DNA of 64,000 nucleotides from Lachnospiraceae bacterium. Its GTDB lineage: Bacteria; Bacillota; Clostridia; Lachnospirales; Lachnospiraceae. This document shows positions 53,122-62,971 of the stretch, piece by piece; position 1 is the stretch's first letter; each line of letters starts with the position of its first letter. The stretch spans positions 165,797 to 229,796 of the forward strand of contig CAJSZQ010000003.1 of NCBI GenBank assembly GCA_910574185.1, in the 5' to 3' direction. The notes under the pieces are model-generated. The model worked only from the letters and a program-made list of their open reading frames with translations, was not told where the DNA came from and did not search any database. Position numbers and translations under genes: made by a program.

Positions 53122-53889
53122 TTATCTATTGGTTCTTAACCCGTATTCCATAATCCAAGAGAGCATCTCGTCTGAGAAAATCCCCTCTCCTTTCATCTCC
53201 CTCGGCTCACCGGCCGGAGAATACTTTTTACAGAACCCCGCCGGAACAATTCCAATATCTGCCGCGTCCGCCATCGGCGCGTCAAATTCACTGTCTCCCG
53301 CCGCGATAACCTCCGCCGCTTTGATGTATTCGCGGAATCTTCTTACCGCCGTTCCTTTGTTCAACTGCTTTGGAATCACATAGAGCTTTTCCCCGTTACA
53401 AAATACATCCACGCTCTTTCCATCCAATTCCCTGCGCAGCTTAACCGCCGCAGTCGGCGAATCGCTGCATTTCGTAAAGAGAAATAAATCGTCAATCAAG
53501 CGTATCTCGAATTTACGCAGCGCTTCTTTCTCCAAAAGCCCGCGCGCTTTATAAAGCTCCCTCATGCCCTCCGACGCCAGTTCTTTTGACACACGATACC
53601 ATGCTTCGTCTCGTTCTCCTTTCACAAGAAGGACTCCGCCGTTACAGACAAGGGCATATGGAAACGCCCCTGCCTTTAAGTCAATCCGGTCGTACTGCTC
53701 TTTTGTCCTGGTGGTTGTGGGAACCACCAGAAACTGTTCTTTTATCTGCTTTAGCAGCCGGTATGTTTTCTCTGTGATATAGGAAATTTCCCTTCCCTGA
53801 TAGCGTTCAACGGCTATTTTCTCAGAGCCGATATCATGTTTATAGGAATAAATCAGCGTATTGTCCAGATCCAGATTCACTACTCTCAT
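53122..53889 (-). CDS. HAD-superfamily phosphatase of the Ter cluster
   Basis: A 255-residue HAD hydrolase of the sucrose/mannosyl-phosphate phosphatase-like (Cof/IIB) class. Motif I NLDLDNTLIYS, motif II VVPTTTRT, the motif III lysine in QLNKGTAVRRF and motif IV VIAAGDSEFDAPM are intact. HAD enzymes are a recognised part of Ter-linked gene sets. It overlaps the calcium-ATPase gene by 4 bp (ATGA), so the two are translated together. Substrate unknown. Confidence 0.85.
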   Translation of the reverse strand: MRVVNLDLDNTLIYSYKHDIGSEKIAVERYQGREISYITEKTYRLLKQIKEQFLVVPTTTRTKEQYDRIDLKAGAFPYALVCNGGVLLVKGERDEAWYRVSKELASEGMRELYKARGLLEKEALRKFEIRLIDDLFLFTKCSDSPTAAVKLRRELDGKSVDVFCNGEKLYVIPKQLNKGTAVRRFREYIKAAEVIAAGDSEFDAPMADAADIGIVPAGFCKKYSPAGEPREMKGEGIFSDEMLSWIMEYGLRTNR

Positions 53890-56519
53890 TTCTTTGACAC
53901 GAACGCCTTCCGAACCAAATCAACCGGAATAATCAGGATTCCTAACGCCATAGATACCAGCAGCGCCTTCGCGCTTAACATGGTGGTTCCAAATACAGCG
54001 CCGCCGATTTCAATAATAACCGTCTGCAGGATAAAGATTCCGCCCATAACCAGAATAAAGTTCTTATTCTCTCCGATATGCTCAAACAGATGAAAACGGT
54101 CGGACCGGGTATTTAAACTGTTAAAGATAATGGAATAAATAAAGAACGCAAACATAAACGTCTTCTCATACAGCTCCGGATTGCTGCAGCCTGCCGGCGT
54201 CACAAAGTCCGTTATTCCCCCAATGTTCTCAAGAATCAGGATAGAACCCAGTGTGATAAAGACAGAGCTTGTCCCAATCGCTGATTTAATAAACCCGGTC
54301 AGAATGTTATCGGTTCTCTTTACCGGCTGGTCGTCCATATATCTGGCCAGAATCGGCTCTCCGCCAAATGCCATGGCGGCAAGGGTATCCATAATCAGGT
54401 TAATCCACAAAATCTGTACGATGGAAAACGGTTCCGTCCATCCAAGTACCGGCGCGATGATGTTCATCAAAAGCGTACTGATGTTTACCGTCAACTGGAA
54501 AATCAGGAATTTCCCCACGGACTTTGCCATTGTACGGCTGTTAAGCACACAATCCTTAATGGACGTAAGGCTGTTATTTAAAATTACCACATCTCCGGCT
54601 TCCTGGGCTACCGCTGTGCCGTCCCCCATCGCAAAGCCGATATCGGACTGTTTCAAGGCCGGAGCGTCGTTCACTCCGTCTCCCGTCATTCCGCACACAT
54701 GATCAAGCTGCTGCGCGATAGACACCAAACGTTTCTTGTCCAACGGTTTCGCCCTGCTGACAACACGAAGAGCGGGAAGTTTTTTCTTTAATTCTTCATC
54801 CGACATTGCTTCGAGTTCTTCATGGGTAAGCACTACATCTGTTTTCTCATCCTTCAGAATGCCGGCTTCTTTCGCAATTGCCACCGCTGTTTCCTCTGCG
54901 TCTCCGGTTACCATTACAACCTGGATACCCGCGCGGTTCAACACGCCCACAGTCTCAACCGCATCGGTTCTCACGTTGTCTCGCAGGCAGAGTACCGCCA
55001 TCAGAATTTTCCGGTCTCCCTCAAACTTCGCGACAGACAGAAGTTTCATCGTCCTTTTTGCCTGCTCGTGCATCTGTTTTTCTACTTCTGCTTTCTCAGC
55101 CGCCGTAAATTCCTTTGCCTCCCCCTCTTTTGTAAGGTAGTGGGTAACTTCGTGAATCACATTCTCCGTCGCGCCCTTCCAGTAAACCGTCCCGTCCTTC
55201 AGCTCTACTGTCGCGCACTTCTTCTCCGAATCAAAACCGCTGATTTCTTTCACCTTAGAACTGTCCGCCGCATCGGTTCCGCCGTTCGCTATGGAATACG
55301 ACAAAAGCGCCCGGTCCATATTATTGCTGCCGATTGCTTTGCCTTCTGAAATCTTCGCAAGATTATTCAGCGTAATTGCTTCAAGAAACTCTGCGTTCAG
55401 GAACTTGTCAATAATTTTGCCGTCTCCCAGTATAAATTCTACCAGAGACAGATTTCCCTCTGTGATTGTTCCTGTTTTATCGCTGAAGAGTAGATTCATA
55501 TACGCGGAATCAGAAAACGCCGCCTTATGGCTGACCAGAATATTCTTCTTATACATGGATTCCGTATTCATGGACTGAACCAGGCTGTTCATCATGGGAA
55601 GCCCTTCCGGTACCGCCATGATTACGATGGAAGCCATCAGCATAACGGCTTCGGCCGCCAGTAGCAAAACAAATACCGGCGTTACTGCCTGGTCGGTTCT
55701 CATCACCGTAAGCACCACTTGGAGGATACCGGCAATCGCCGCCGCAGATACGCCCAGCTTTCCAATTCCCGCCGCTACTACTTCCAGCTTAAGGCTGGAG
55801 GTATCCTTTCTCTCTTCCTCTTCATCATCTGTCAGCGCCTTATTAATCTTGCCAAGCTCCGAGGCGTCTCCAATAACGGTCGCCACCATATAAGCCTCCC
55901 CGCTTGTAACCACAGAGCCCATAAACACTTTGCTGGCAGAGGCATAATCGCAAGACTCCGCTTCTTCCATATTTACGGCCGCCGTCTTCGTTTCGTCTCT
56001 GGATTCTCCGTTTAAGGCCGCCTGGGATACTTTGACATTTCCCTCAAATACCAAACCGTCTGCCGGAACCTTATCGCCTGACTGAATCAGGACTGTATCG
56101 CCCTTCACAATTTCGCTGGTCAGAACCTTTACCAGCTTCCTGCTCCGGATCACCTTGGCATACGTTTTATTATACTCTTCCTGGAGCGCTTCGCTCCGGG
56201 ACGTATTCCGGTACTCGGACAACGTGCTGAAACCTGTCGCAAGGCCAATCGCCAGAACGATGCTGATAATCTCCACAACATCATTTTCGCCTGCAAGCGC
56301 AGGAATCATCATTCCAAGCGCCGCAAGCGCAATCTTCAATGCCAAAGCTCCGCATAACACCTTAATCCAAATATCGTCAAACGCTCCGATAAACATAGAC
56401 CACAAAGATTCCTGCTCTTTTTTAGCAAGTTCGTTTGTTCCGTAATTCTGTTTGCTCTGTATTACCTGTTCCTCGGATAATCCCTTCTTTAGAATTTCCT
56501 TATTCATCAAATCACTCAT
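53886..56519 (-). CDS. P-type calcium-transporting ATPase
   Basis: A P2-type cation ATPase of about 877 residues with ten predicted membrane segments. Phosphorylation motif DKTGTITEGN, transport-site motif AVPEGLP in M4, hinge TGDGVNDAPALK and actuator LNGESRDE are visible. The sequence pattern matches PMCA-type calcium exporters of Firmicutes. The frame is open to 56549; ATG 56519 is preferred because GAGAGG lies upstream. It is probably part of the Ter operon although a hairpin terminator sits between it and the TerD genes. TerD proteins bind calcium, so a calcium link is sensible. Confidence 0.88.
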   Translation of the reverse strand: MSDLMNKEILKKGLSEEQVIQSKQNYGTNELAKKEQESLWSMFIGAFDDIWIKVLCGALALKIALAALGMMIPALAGENDVVEIISIVLAIGLATGFSTLSEYRNTSRSEALQEEYNKTYAKVIRSRKLVKVLTSEIVKGDTVLIQSGDKVPADGLVFEGNVKVSQAALNGESRDETKTAAVNMEEAESCDYASASKVFMGSVVTSGEAYMVATVIGDASELGKINKALTDDEEEERKDTSSLKLEVVAAGIGKLGVSAAAIAGILQVVLTVMRTDQAVTPVFVLLLAAEAVMLMASIVIMAVPEGLPMMNSLVQSMNTESMYKKNILVSHKAAFSDSAYMNLLFSDKTGTITEGNLSLVEFILGDGKIIDKFLNAEFLEAITLNNLAKISEGKAIGSNNMDRALLSYSIANGGTDAADSSKVKEISGFDSEKKCATVELKDGTVYWKGATENVIHEVTHYLTKEGEAKEFTAAEKAEVEKQMHEQAKRTMKLLSVAKFEGDRKILMAVLCLRDNVRTDAVETVGVLNRAGIQVVMVTGDAEETAVAIAKEAGILKDEKTDVVLTHEELEAMSDEELKKKLPALRVVSRAKPLDKKRLVSIAQQLDHVCGMTGDGVNDAPALKQSDIGFAMGDGTAVAQEAGDVVILNNSLTSIKDCVLNSRTMAKSVGKFLIFQLTVNISTLLMNIIAPVLGWTEPFSIVQILWINLIMDTLAAMAFGGEPILARYMDDQPVKRTDNILTGFIKSAIGTSSVFITLGSILILENIGGITDFVTPAGCSNPELYEKTFMFAFFIYSIIFNSLNTRSDRFHLFEHIGENKNFILVMGGIFILQTVIIEIGGAVFGTTMLSAKALLVSMALGILIIPVDLVRKAFVSKK

Positions 56520-56650
56520 ATACACCACTGCCTCTCTAAAATATTTCATCTTCTGTTCCTGTCTGCATACAAAACCCCGCGGGGCTTTCTCGCATATGGT
56601 TTTTCAACCTGATATACTGCTTTCACCCGGCGCGCCTTACACTGAGGGTA

Positions 56651-56690
56651 TTTGCAGAAAAAGAGAAACTTATGCAGTTTCTCTTTAAAA
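56651..56690 (-). terminator. Terminator after the TerD genes
   Basis: AAAGAGAAACT-TATGC-AGTTTCTCTTT; on the minus strand the stem is followed by TTTTTC. It lies 12 bp after the last TerD stop and before the ATPase, so ATPase expression may need read-through or its own promoter. A CCCCGCGGGG palindrome lies nearby at 56575-56584. Confidence 0.75.
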
Positions 56691-56701
56691 ACTATCATAT
56701 A

Positions 56702-57292
56702 TTACACATATCGCCTGCAAAGATCTCCCAGCGACGGATCATTTGTCCCCTGTCCTACCGCGCTGAATTTCCACTCGCCATTATATCTGTATATCTCTCC
56801 AAATATCATTGCTGTCATGCCTGAATAGTCCTCTGTGAGATTATACCTGCACATCTCCTGATTGGTTCTGCCGTCTACCAGCCTGATAAATGCGTTCCGG
56901 ATCATTCCGAAATGCTGCTTTCTTGGAACTGCGTCGTAGATATTGACCACGATCACAATTTTATCATACTGCTGGGGCATATTGGCAAGGTCAATGATGA
57001 TCTGTTCGTCGTCTCCGTCCCCGGCGCCGGTCAGGTTATCCCCTAAATGCTGTACCGTACCGGATCTGTGCTGTAAATTTCCAAAATATACTAAATCGCC
57101 GTTTCCGCCTAGCTTTCCGTTTTTCAGCATAACCGCCGACGCGTCGCAATCGATATCCGCCTGCTTCCCTAAATTGAAAAAACCTCTTTTCTGCGGCGCC
57201 TCATCCCAGCCTAGTCCCACCAGAACCTGGGATAATCCCGCATTTTCCTTTGTCAGGCTAACTTTCTGGCCTTTTTGTAAACGAACTGACAT
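56702..57292 (-). CDS. TerD-family protein (copy 4)
   Basis: A 196-residue TerD-domain protein. It opens RLQKGQKVSLTKEN and has GLGWDEAP, the DIDCDASAVML strand, VYFGNLQHRSGTVQHLGDN, the calcium loop GAGDGDDEQI and the closing WKFSAVGQG. An insert after GWDEAPQ (KRGFFNLGKQ) distinguishes it from its neighbours. TerD proteins are calcium-binding beta-sandwich domains of general stress systems, once linked to tellurite resistance. AAGGAGG precedes the ATG. Gap to the upstream gene is 17 bp. Confidence 0.9.
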   Translation of the reverse strand: MSVRLQKGQKVSLTKENAGLSQVLVGLGWDEAPQKRGFFNLGKQADIDCDASAVMLKNGKLGGNGDLVYFGNLQHRSGTVQHLGDNLTGAGDGDDEQIIIDLANMPQQYDKIVIVVNIYDAVPRKQHFGMIRNAFIRLVDGRTNQEMCRYNLTEDYSGMTAMIFGEIYRYNGEWKFSAVGQGTNDPSLGDLCRRYV

Positions 57293-57309
57293 ACCTGTTC
57301 CTCCTTCAT

Positions 57310-57915
57310 TTATTTGCGTCCCGGCCTCCAGTTAAGTCCCCACTGGAAAGCTCTGTCCATCGTGGCATGGCCGTCATAAAACTGAACAATCTTCTCTACA
57401 CTGAACGTCTCGTCGTTCATGTTCTCAAACAATGCAAGAGCGCACATCTTCTCCCTGGAATTGTAATCATCCATCTTCACTACCAGATCTTCCGCCCCGG
57501 GATACCGGATTGTAACCGTAGCGTCCGCCTGCTGCCAACTGGCAACTCCTTCATAAATGAACGTGTATACCAAAACTCTCCGGATGTCAGAAATCTGATT
57601 TCCATTAATCCTGAGATTCTCCCCGGCAGCAGCCGCGCCGGTTCTGTCGTCTCCGTCCAGGGATACAAACGGCGGCTGATTCAAAGAACCAAACGAATTT
57701 CCAAGCGCCTGTACGGCTCCCTTTCTTCCGTCCTTTAACTCAAACAGACAACCCAAATCCAAATCAATCCCCTGCTGTCCCCCAAACAAGCTCTTTAGCA
57801 GCCCCTGATTCTGCGGTCTGGAATTCCAGTTTAGGTTCACAAGAATCTCTCCCAGCCCCGCGGACGCCTTTTTCTTTAAACTTACTTTCTGACCCTTCTG
57901 CAAACTGATAGCCAT
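57310..57915 (-). CDS. TerA-like TerD-superfamily protein
   Basis: A 201-residue divergent member of the TerD superfamily. It keeps the start [14 protein letters not shown] and the strand GIDLDLGCLFELKDG, then SLDGDDRTGAAAAGENL in place of the canonical calcium loop, and ends in a TerA-like module (KMDDYNSREKMCALALFENMND, QFYDGH). TerA proteins accompany TerD in stress clusters. AAAGGAG precedes the ATG at 57915. It lies between two canonical TerD genes in an operon with 13-17 bp spacings. Confidence 0.8.
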   Translation of the reverse strand: MAISLQKGQKVSLKKKASAGLGEILVNLNWNSRPQNQGLLKSLFGGQQGIDLDLGCLFELKDGRKGAVQALGNSFGSLNQPPFVSLDGDDRTGAAAAGENLRINGNQISDIRRVLVYTFIYEGVASWQQADATVTIRYPGAEDLVVKMDDYNSREKMCALALFENMNDETFSVEKIVQFYDGHATMDRAFQWGLNWRPGRK

Positions 57916-57928
57916 AAGCGCATCTCCT

Positions 57929-58510
57929 TTATTCTACATCAATGCCATAGTTGGCGCACAGCGCTCCCAGTCCCCCCTGGTATCCGCTTCCTATCGCATT
58001 GAATTTCCATTCGCCGTTATTCTTATATAATTCGCCAAATACAACCGCCGTCTCAATCGAAAAGTCTTCCCCCAAATCGTATTTCAACAATTCTTCCCCC
58101 GTCGCTTCATTATAAATCCTGATAAAGGCATTATTCACCTGGCCAAAATTCTGTCTTCTTAGCTCCGGTTCATAAATGGTCGCTGTAAATGCAATCCTGG
58201 TAAGATTTTCCGGAACACTCGACAAATCAACTTTAATCTGCTCGTCGTCGCCTTCCCCCGCGCCGGTCCGGTTATCCCCCATATGCTGAACGCTTCCCGA
58301 CGGATGCGCTAGATTCCCATAAAACACAAAATCTTCCTGCCTTGAAGTCTTGCCGGAATCGGTAAGCAGAAACGCAGAGGCATCCAGATCAAAATCTCCT
58401 CCCGTATCAAACTGGTTCACATCCCAGCCTAATCCTACCACAACCTTTGACAATCCCGGATTTCCTTTCGTCAGATTTACCTTCTGTCCTTTTTGTAAAC
58501 TAATCGGCAT
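57929..58510 (-). CDS. TerD-family protein (copy 2)
   Basis: A 193-residue canonical Ter[43 protein letters not shown], the calcium loop [14 protein letters not shown] and the C-terminal [22 protein letters not shown]. The frame opens at 58555 inside the preceding gene, but AAAGGAGG precedes the ATG at 58510, 14 bp after the upstream stop. It is very similar to copy 1, evidence of recent tandem duplication. Confidence 0.92.
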   Translation of the reverse strand: MPISLQKGQKVNLTKGNPGLSKVVVGLGWDVNQFDTGGDFDLDASAFLLTDSGKTSRQEDFVFYGNLAHPSGSVQHMGDNRTGAGEGDDEQIKVDLSSVPENLTRIAFTATIYEPELRRQNFGQVNNAFIRIYNEATGEELLKYDLGEDFSIETAVVFGELYKNNGEWKFNAIGSGYQGGLGALCANYGIDVE

Positions 58511-58524
58511 GATATCTCCCTCCT

Positions 58525-59106
58525 TTATGCTACTTCTATTCCGTAATGGCCGCACAACGCCGCAAGTCCGCCCTGAAATCCGCTTCCAATCGCGTTAAAC
58601 TTCCATTCTCCGTTATGCCTGTAAATCTCTCCAACCACCACTGCCGTTTCAATGGAAAAATCTTCTCCCAAATCATACCGGATCAATTCGCTGTTATTCG
58701 ACGTATCCACAATCCTGATAAAAGAATTGGAAACCTGTCCGAAGTTTTGTCTTCTCGGCTCTGCGTCGTATATTGTAACCGTAAACGCAATCCGCTCAAC
58801 GTTAGAAGGAATGGCGGTAAGATCTACCTCGATCTGCTCGTCGTCTCCCTCTCCTTCTCCGGTCAAATTGTCCCCCATATGCTTTACCGCGCCGGAGGTA
58901 TGCTCAAGATTTCCGTAAAAGATAAATTCTTTCTCGGTTGGACACCTGCCGTTCGCCCCCAGCATAAACGCGGCGGCGTCCAAATCAAAATCCGCGCCGG
59001 AATCAAATGCGTTCACATCCCATCCAAGTCCCACCATAATGCTTTTCAGCCCCGGATTTTTCTTTGTCAGGTCAACCTTTTGCCCTTTCGATAAATTAAT
59101 TGGCAT
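58525..59106 (-). CDS. TerD-family protein (copy 1)
   Basis: A 193-residue canonical TerD with [42 protein letters not shown], calcium loop [14 protein letters not shown] and the end [22 protein letters not shown]. It is a close paralogue of copy 2. AAGGAGG precedes the ATG at 59106, 21 bp after the TelA gene, so it is within the same operon. Confidence 0.92.
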   Translation of the reverse strand: MPINLSKGQKVDLTKKNPGLKSIMVGLGWDVNAFDSGADFDLDAAAFMLGANGRCPTEKEFIFYGNLEHTSGAVKHMGDNLTGEGEGDDEQIEVDLTAIPSNVERIAFTVTIYDAEPRRQNFGQVSNSFIRIVDTSNNSELIRYDLGEDFSIETAVVVGEIYRHNGEWKFNAIGSGFQGGLAALCGHYGIEVA

Positions 59107-59127
59107 AACTCATGTCCTCCTTATATA

Positions 59128-60297
59128 TTAGAATCTTGTTCCTGCTGTATTGGAGCCGTTATTCTTCCGGGTTCCCCCGTATGTATTCAGAAATTCCTGC
59201 TTAATCGTCTCTAATCTGGCGGCGTCGTCCACGCGCTGCTTTCTCGCATTCTCCTGGATTGCCCTGGTCTCGTCGATACCGTTGACAATGGTTCTCCAGG
59301 TTGTCTCTAACGTCTCAATCTTAACCGAACTTCCAGACGCCAATCTGGCGGTCATCTTGGATTGTTCCACCGTATTCCTTGCGTTCTTAATCAGCATCTC
59401 GTTCGTCTTCTTATCCAGTTCCGCCATCGATTCCGCCTGAATCTTCTGTCTCTTGAGCATAATCGCCTGGGCAAGCGCCTGCTTAAACACCGGCAGGGTA
59501 ACAATAAAAGCCGAATTAATCTTGCGCACAAGGTTCATGTTGCTGAACTCCATGGTCTTAATCATTGGAATCGACTGTATGGCAATATTCTCCGCCGTGC
59601 GCAAGTCCTGCGTGCGCTGCTCTAACATCATCAGAGAATTGTTTAAACTTGCAAGTTCAAGCTGAATGGAATTGTCTCCGGTCGCCTCAAAGTCAGACTG
59701 CCTTTGGGCAATATATGCCTCTAATTCCTTACATCCCTGTTCTCCCGCCAAAATATACTTTACAAGCTCGTGATAATAATTTACATTGGCGTCAAACATT
59801 TGATCCAGCCTTCTGTTCGCCTGCTTAATCTCGCTTTCATACTGCTTAAGCTGAACATAGATCTTATCCACCTCGTCGCCCATGGTATGATATTTCTCCA
59901 GAATCTTATCTAACTGCTTGCGCAGATTACTGAACAGCTTTCCAAAGACGCCTTTGTCCTCCCGGATCTCGTCAATGTCAAACTTTGACATGATCTTGGA
60001 TAATGCCGTCAGCATCTCGCTGGAATCGTCAAGCTGACGCATATTCATGCTGTTAAGCACAATGTCGGACGCCTTAGAAACCTCCTCCGCCGCTTCAGAC
60101 CCGAAAGACACGATCGTCTCTAAATTATTCACCTCAATTGTACTGACCAGCGCATCCACCTCCTGAGATCCCACATATGTCTCGTTCATCTGCGTTCTGT
60201 CCGCGGCAATGTCAAATGGCCGTACCGTCTCTATTTCATGTTCCACTGTCGCTGCCGAAGGCGCCGCCGCCGGCATTTTGCTAAAATCAAGTCCCAT
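59128..60297 (-). CDS. TelA-family toxic anion resistance protein
   Basis: A soluble helical protein of about 389 residues of the TelA/KlaA family, tied to resistance against tellurite, colicins and some antibiotics. Helical-bundle features are clear (GKLFSNLRKQLDKILEKYHTMGDEVDKIY, LASLNNSLMMLEQRTQDL). The ATG at 60297 is favoured over the open frame to 60327 because GAGAGGGTAGAAAG precedes it; the gene then begins 4 bp after the YceG-like stop. TelA is a constant partner of TerD genes. Confidence 0.88.
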   Translation of the reverse strand: MGLDFSKMPAAAPSAATVEHEIETVRPFDIAADRTQMNETYVGSQEVDALVSTIEVNNLETIVSFGSEAAEEVSKASDIVLNSMNMRQLDDSSEMLTALSKIMSKFDIDEIREDKGVFGKLFSNLRKQLDKILEKYHTMGDEVDKIYVQLKQYESEIKQANRRLDQMFDANVNYYHELVKYILAGEQGCKELEAYIAQRQSDFEATGDNSIQLELASLNNSLMMLEQRTQDLRTAENIAIQSIPMIKTMEFSNMNLVRKINSAFIVTLPVFKQALAQAIMLKRQKIQAESMAELDKKTNEMLIKNARNTVEQSKMTARLASGSSVKIETLETTWRTIVNGIDETRAIQENARKQRVDDAARLETIKQEFLNTYGGTRKNNGSNTAGTRF

Positions 60298-60301
60298 CTT
60301 T

Positions 60302-62566
60302 CTACCCTCTCTTAAATAGTTTATCACGCCATGACGTATGCACCGTTAACGGAACCCTCTCCCAGTCCGGAACCTGCAAATCATACATATACTCCCCGGC
60401 CTGATGTTCTTCCATTAACTTTTTATTGAAATACTTCTCAATATTATATCCGGTTGGAATAAAGAAAAGCACATCAAACCCAAGCAGATTTAAAAAAGCG
60501 GCGTAAATCGAGTCCTCCAGGGAAACCAGAATCTCCGATACATTTATATAAATCAGTTTTGGGTTCTTTTTTGTAAAATCAAACTTCTGAATCAATCTTG
60601 CAGCTTCTTTCGGCAGATTCAGCGCAACGGAAACGATGGTATATTCCGTCCCATTTTCAAATGTTCCCCGAATGAGCCTCTGCTCAATCAGCGCTTCAAT
60701 CTTATCCAGAATATGCTCCTGCATCTCTTCCCTTAAAAAACCATACTGATAAGCCGGATGGTTCTTAATCCTATTCCGCATAAGCTTTCCGTTTTTAAAA
60801 AATTCCGCCGCGTACATTTTCATAGGGTTCGGCGTTACCGGGGAGATAAAAGGCGCTTGGTTTACCACCAGCGTATCCGGCGTCATAAGCTGTTTAATAG
60901 AAATCCAGTAATTCTCAATATTCCGGTCTTTCACGCCGGACATCTTGGCGAATATAACCGGCAGGTTCACAACTCCGTCTACCGTACTGAAATTAGGCCG
61001 AAACTTCAAATCATTGTTCCATAAAATCCCGATCTCCCTGTCCATCGTCCGCAATGTGACGGCATTCGCCTTAGCAAACTGCTTGTCCCGGAATAGTCCC
61101 GAATCATTGTACAGCAGCGAATCCAGTTCCCGCTCCGCATGATAGGCGGCCGTTCCAATATGGAGCTGCGCGTTCTGCTCGGGAAATTGATTCACCGCCA
61201 TCGAAACCGGATGATGAATCTCATATAACAGGGAATCCTCCAGACAGCACGGCGTATTCAGATTAGGACATAATATCAGCACATCCGCGGGAAGCCTGGC
61301 AAAGCACTTCATCAGCAGCGCTTCATTCGCGTCTTTGCAGCCGCCCATATAGATAAAGCACCCTGTCTGCGGCAGCTTCCAATTCCCAAACAGCCTGTCC
61401 TTGTACCGGTTTATCCAGCAGAGCAGATACACTGCTTTATTCAGCAGGCGGTTTCTGTTCATCCCTTCTTTTTCTGACTCTTCCGTCATAACTTCCGCAA
61501 ATGCCCGTACCAGCAGACCTCTGAGCTGCCCGCTTGCAGGATGCTGTATATTTCCCTGCAGACCGGCAAGCATCTGGCTGACACTGCTGTAATTCCCTCT
61601 TTGGATCCGCGCAATCTCATCCGGCGTCGGCTTCGGCACTTCCTCATTTACGATAACGACCTTTCTCTTCTCATTTACCATGGACAGATAAAACTGATAC
61701 AGCTCATTCACATAGGTGAGTTTGTCCCAGACGCCGCTGATCCTGCAGTAGCAGTTATAAAACATATCCTCCCGGTCTCCTCTTGCCGCCGGCGGCTTCA
61801 GAATATCTGAAAGACCTTTTCCTTCGGCCCAGGCGTTTGTGCAGTTAGCAATGCCCGCCCCGGTTCCGAAAATCTTCCGGTTCCGTTCCGCTTCCTCAGC
61901 TTCGCCAAGCAGCGTCTTCAGCGAAAAATCTTTTGGAAATTCCCTGCCCTCCGGCGCGTCATATTCGATGGATTTTTCTGAATTTGGATCCAGTTTTCGA
62001 TAGTCCGCGTCTCCGCGCGGCTGTAGAAGGATTACATCGCATCCCGCATCCGCCAGAATCGTAATAAGCATAAATTCATAACTGCTGACCGTCCCGCAAT
62101 ACAGTATCTTGGGAACTTCGTCCTGTCCAAGACGGTTCACAATCCGTTCAAATTTATAGTATAACCAGCACATAAACTTAATATATGCATTCTTTAGCAT
62201 ATTATCTGTCTTGCCGGTATCTTTTAGTTCCTTTAAAGTCTCATAAACCGCATGAGCCACAAATCCCCGCTGTTCTACGTTCATTCTTGGAAGCCACTTT
62301 TTCAGGGATGATGAGATAAACTCTTCATTTAACTGAAACTCCAGCCCCATCATTTCGCTGTAATAAGACAGATTCCCTTCGGTAGGGTTCGCAATCTTCC
62401 CTTCAATGATTACGCCCGTTCTGCGGGCGGCGTCATAGTACCGATATATGAATCCTCGGATATCATCCGAAATGCGATTAATTCTGTAAAAATATACTCC
62501 TCTGTCCCTGCGCCTGCTCAATTCCACAAAAAAATCATCCAGGCTCTGAACTCTCTTTCTGTCCAT
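60302..62566 (-). CDS. YceG-like protein of the Ter cluster
   Basis: A 754-residue protein of the bacterial YceG family that accompanies TerD/TelA genes, as in the Bacillus subtilis yceCDEFGHI region. Two internal segments look alike, DAGCDVILLQPRGDADYRKLD in the first half and LGFDVLFFIPTGYNIEKYFN at the C-terminus, suggesting an internal duplication. Function unknown. CAGGAGATAGGAT precedes the ATG at 62566. It heads the seven-gene minus operon after hairpin R8. Confidence 0.8.
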   Translation of the reverse strand: MDRKRVQSLDDFFVELSRRRDRGVYFYRINRISDDIRGFIYRYYDAARRTGVIIEGKIANPTEGNLSYYSEMMGLEFQLNEEFISSSLKKWLPRMNVEQRGFVAHAVYETLKELKDTGKTDNMLKNAYIKFMCWLYYKFERIVNRLGQDEVPKILYCGTVSSYEFMLITILADAGCDVILLQPRGDADYRKLDPNSEKSIEYDAPEGREFPKDFSLKTLLGEAEEAERNRKIFGTGAGIANCTNAWAEGKGLSDILKPPAARGDREDMFYNCYCRISGVWDKLTYVNELYQFYLSMVNEKRKVVIVNEEVPKPTPDEIARIQRGNYSSVSQMLAGLQGNIQHPASGQLRGLLVRAFAEVMTEESEKEGMNRNRLLNKAVYLLCWINRYKDRLFGNWKLPQTGCFIYMGGCKDANEALLMKCFARLPADVLILCPNLNTPCCLEDSLLYEIHHPVSMAVNQFPEQNAQLHIGTAAYHAERELDSLLYNDSGLFRDKQFAKANAVTLRTMDREIGILWNNDLKFRPNFSTVDGVVNLPVIFAKMSGVKDRNIENYWISIKQLMTPDTLVVNQAPFISPVTPNPMKMYAAEFFKNGKLMRNRIKNHPAYQYGFLREEMQEHILDKIEALIEQRLIRGTFENGTEYTIVSVALNLPKEAARLIQKFDFTKKNPKLIYINVSEILVSLEDSIYAAFLNLLGFDVLFFIPTGYNIEKYFNKKLMEEHQAGEYMYDLQVPDWERVPLTVHTSWRDKLFKRG

Positions 62567-62717
62567 ATCCTATCTCCTGACAGCTATAGCAAAAAGCATC
62601 AAAATACCTTTCTTTATCATCCCTTCGGGGGACGCTGTACTAAGTATGATTCTAGCACAGAAATCCGGACATTACAAGTTTTACTCATAGCGTGAAGGTA
62701 TCCCATGCCGCCTGTGT

Positions 62718-62956
62718 GTTACAGTTCACACGACGATTGGGGGACGCAGGTTGAATCCATGTACACTCTCTAAGCAGACGAAGCAACATTCCGATGAACT
62801 ACCGGCCAACCGAGACTAAGCCACTCAGGCGAGCCTTCGTGTCTAAGTCTCGTTAAGTCGCTATTTCATCTTCATTAAAAGCGCTTCTGAATTGTCTGCT
62901 TAGAGAGTGTACATGGATTCAACCCGCTGTTTACCAAATGCCCTGTGAACAGTAAC
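62718..62956. repeat. Long hairpin repeat element, copy R8 (changed arm segment)
   Basis: Terminal repeats GTTACAGTTCACA / TGTGAACAGTAAC and family core as in R7. The arms GGTTGAATCCATGTACACTC and GAGTGTACATGGATTCAACC pair perfectly, although the CCATGTACACTC segment differs from the CAGGAGCATGTC of R7; both sides changed together. Lies between the protease and the YceG-like gene. Confidence 0.85.
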
Positions 62957-62971
62957 GCCTGTGTTACTGTT

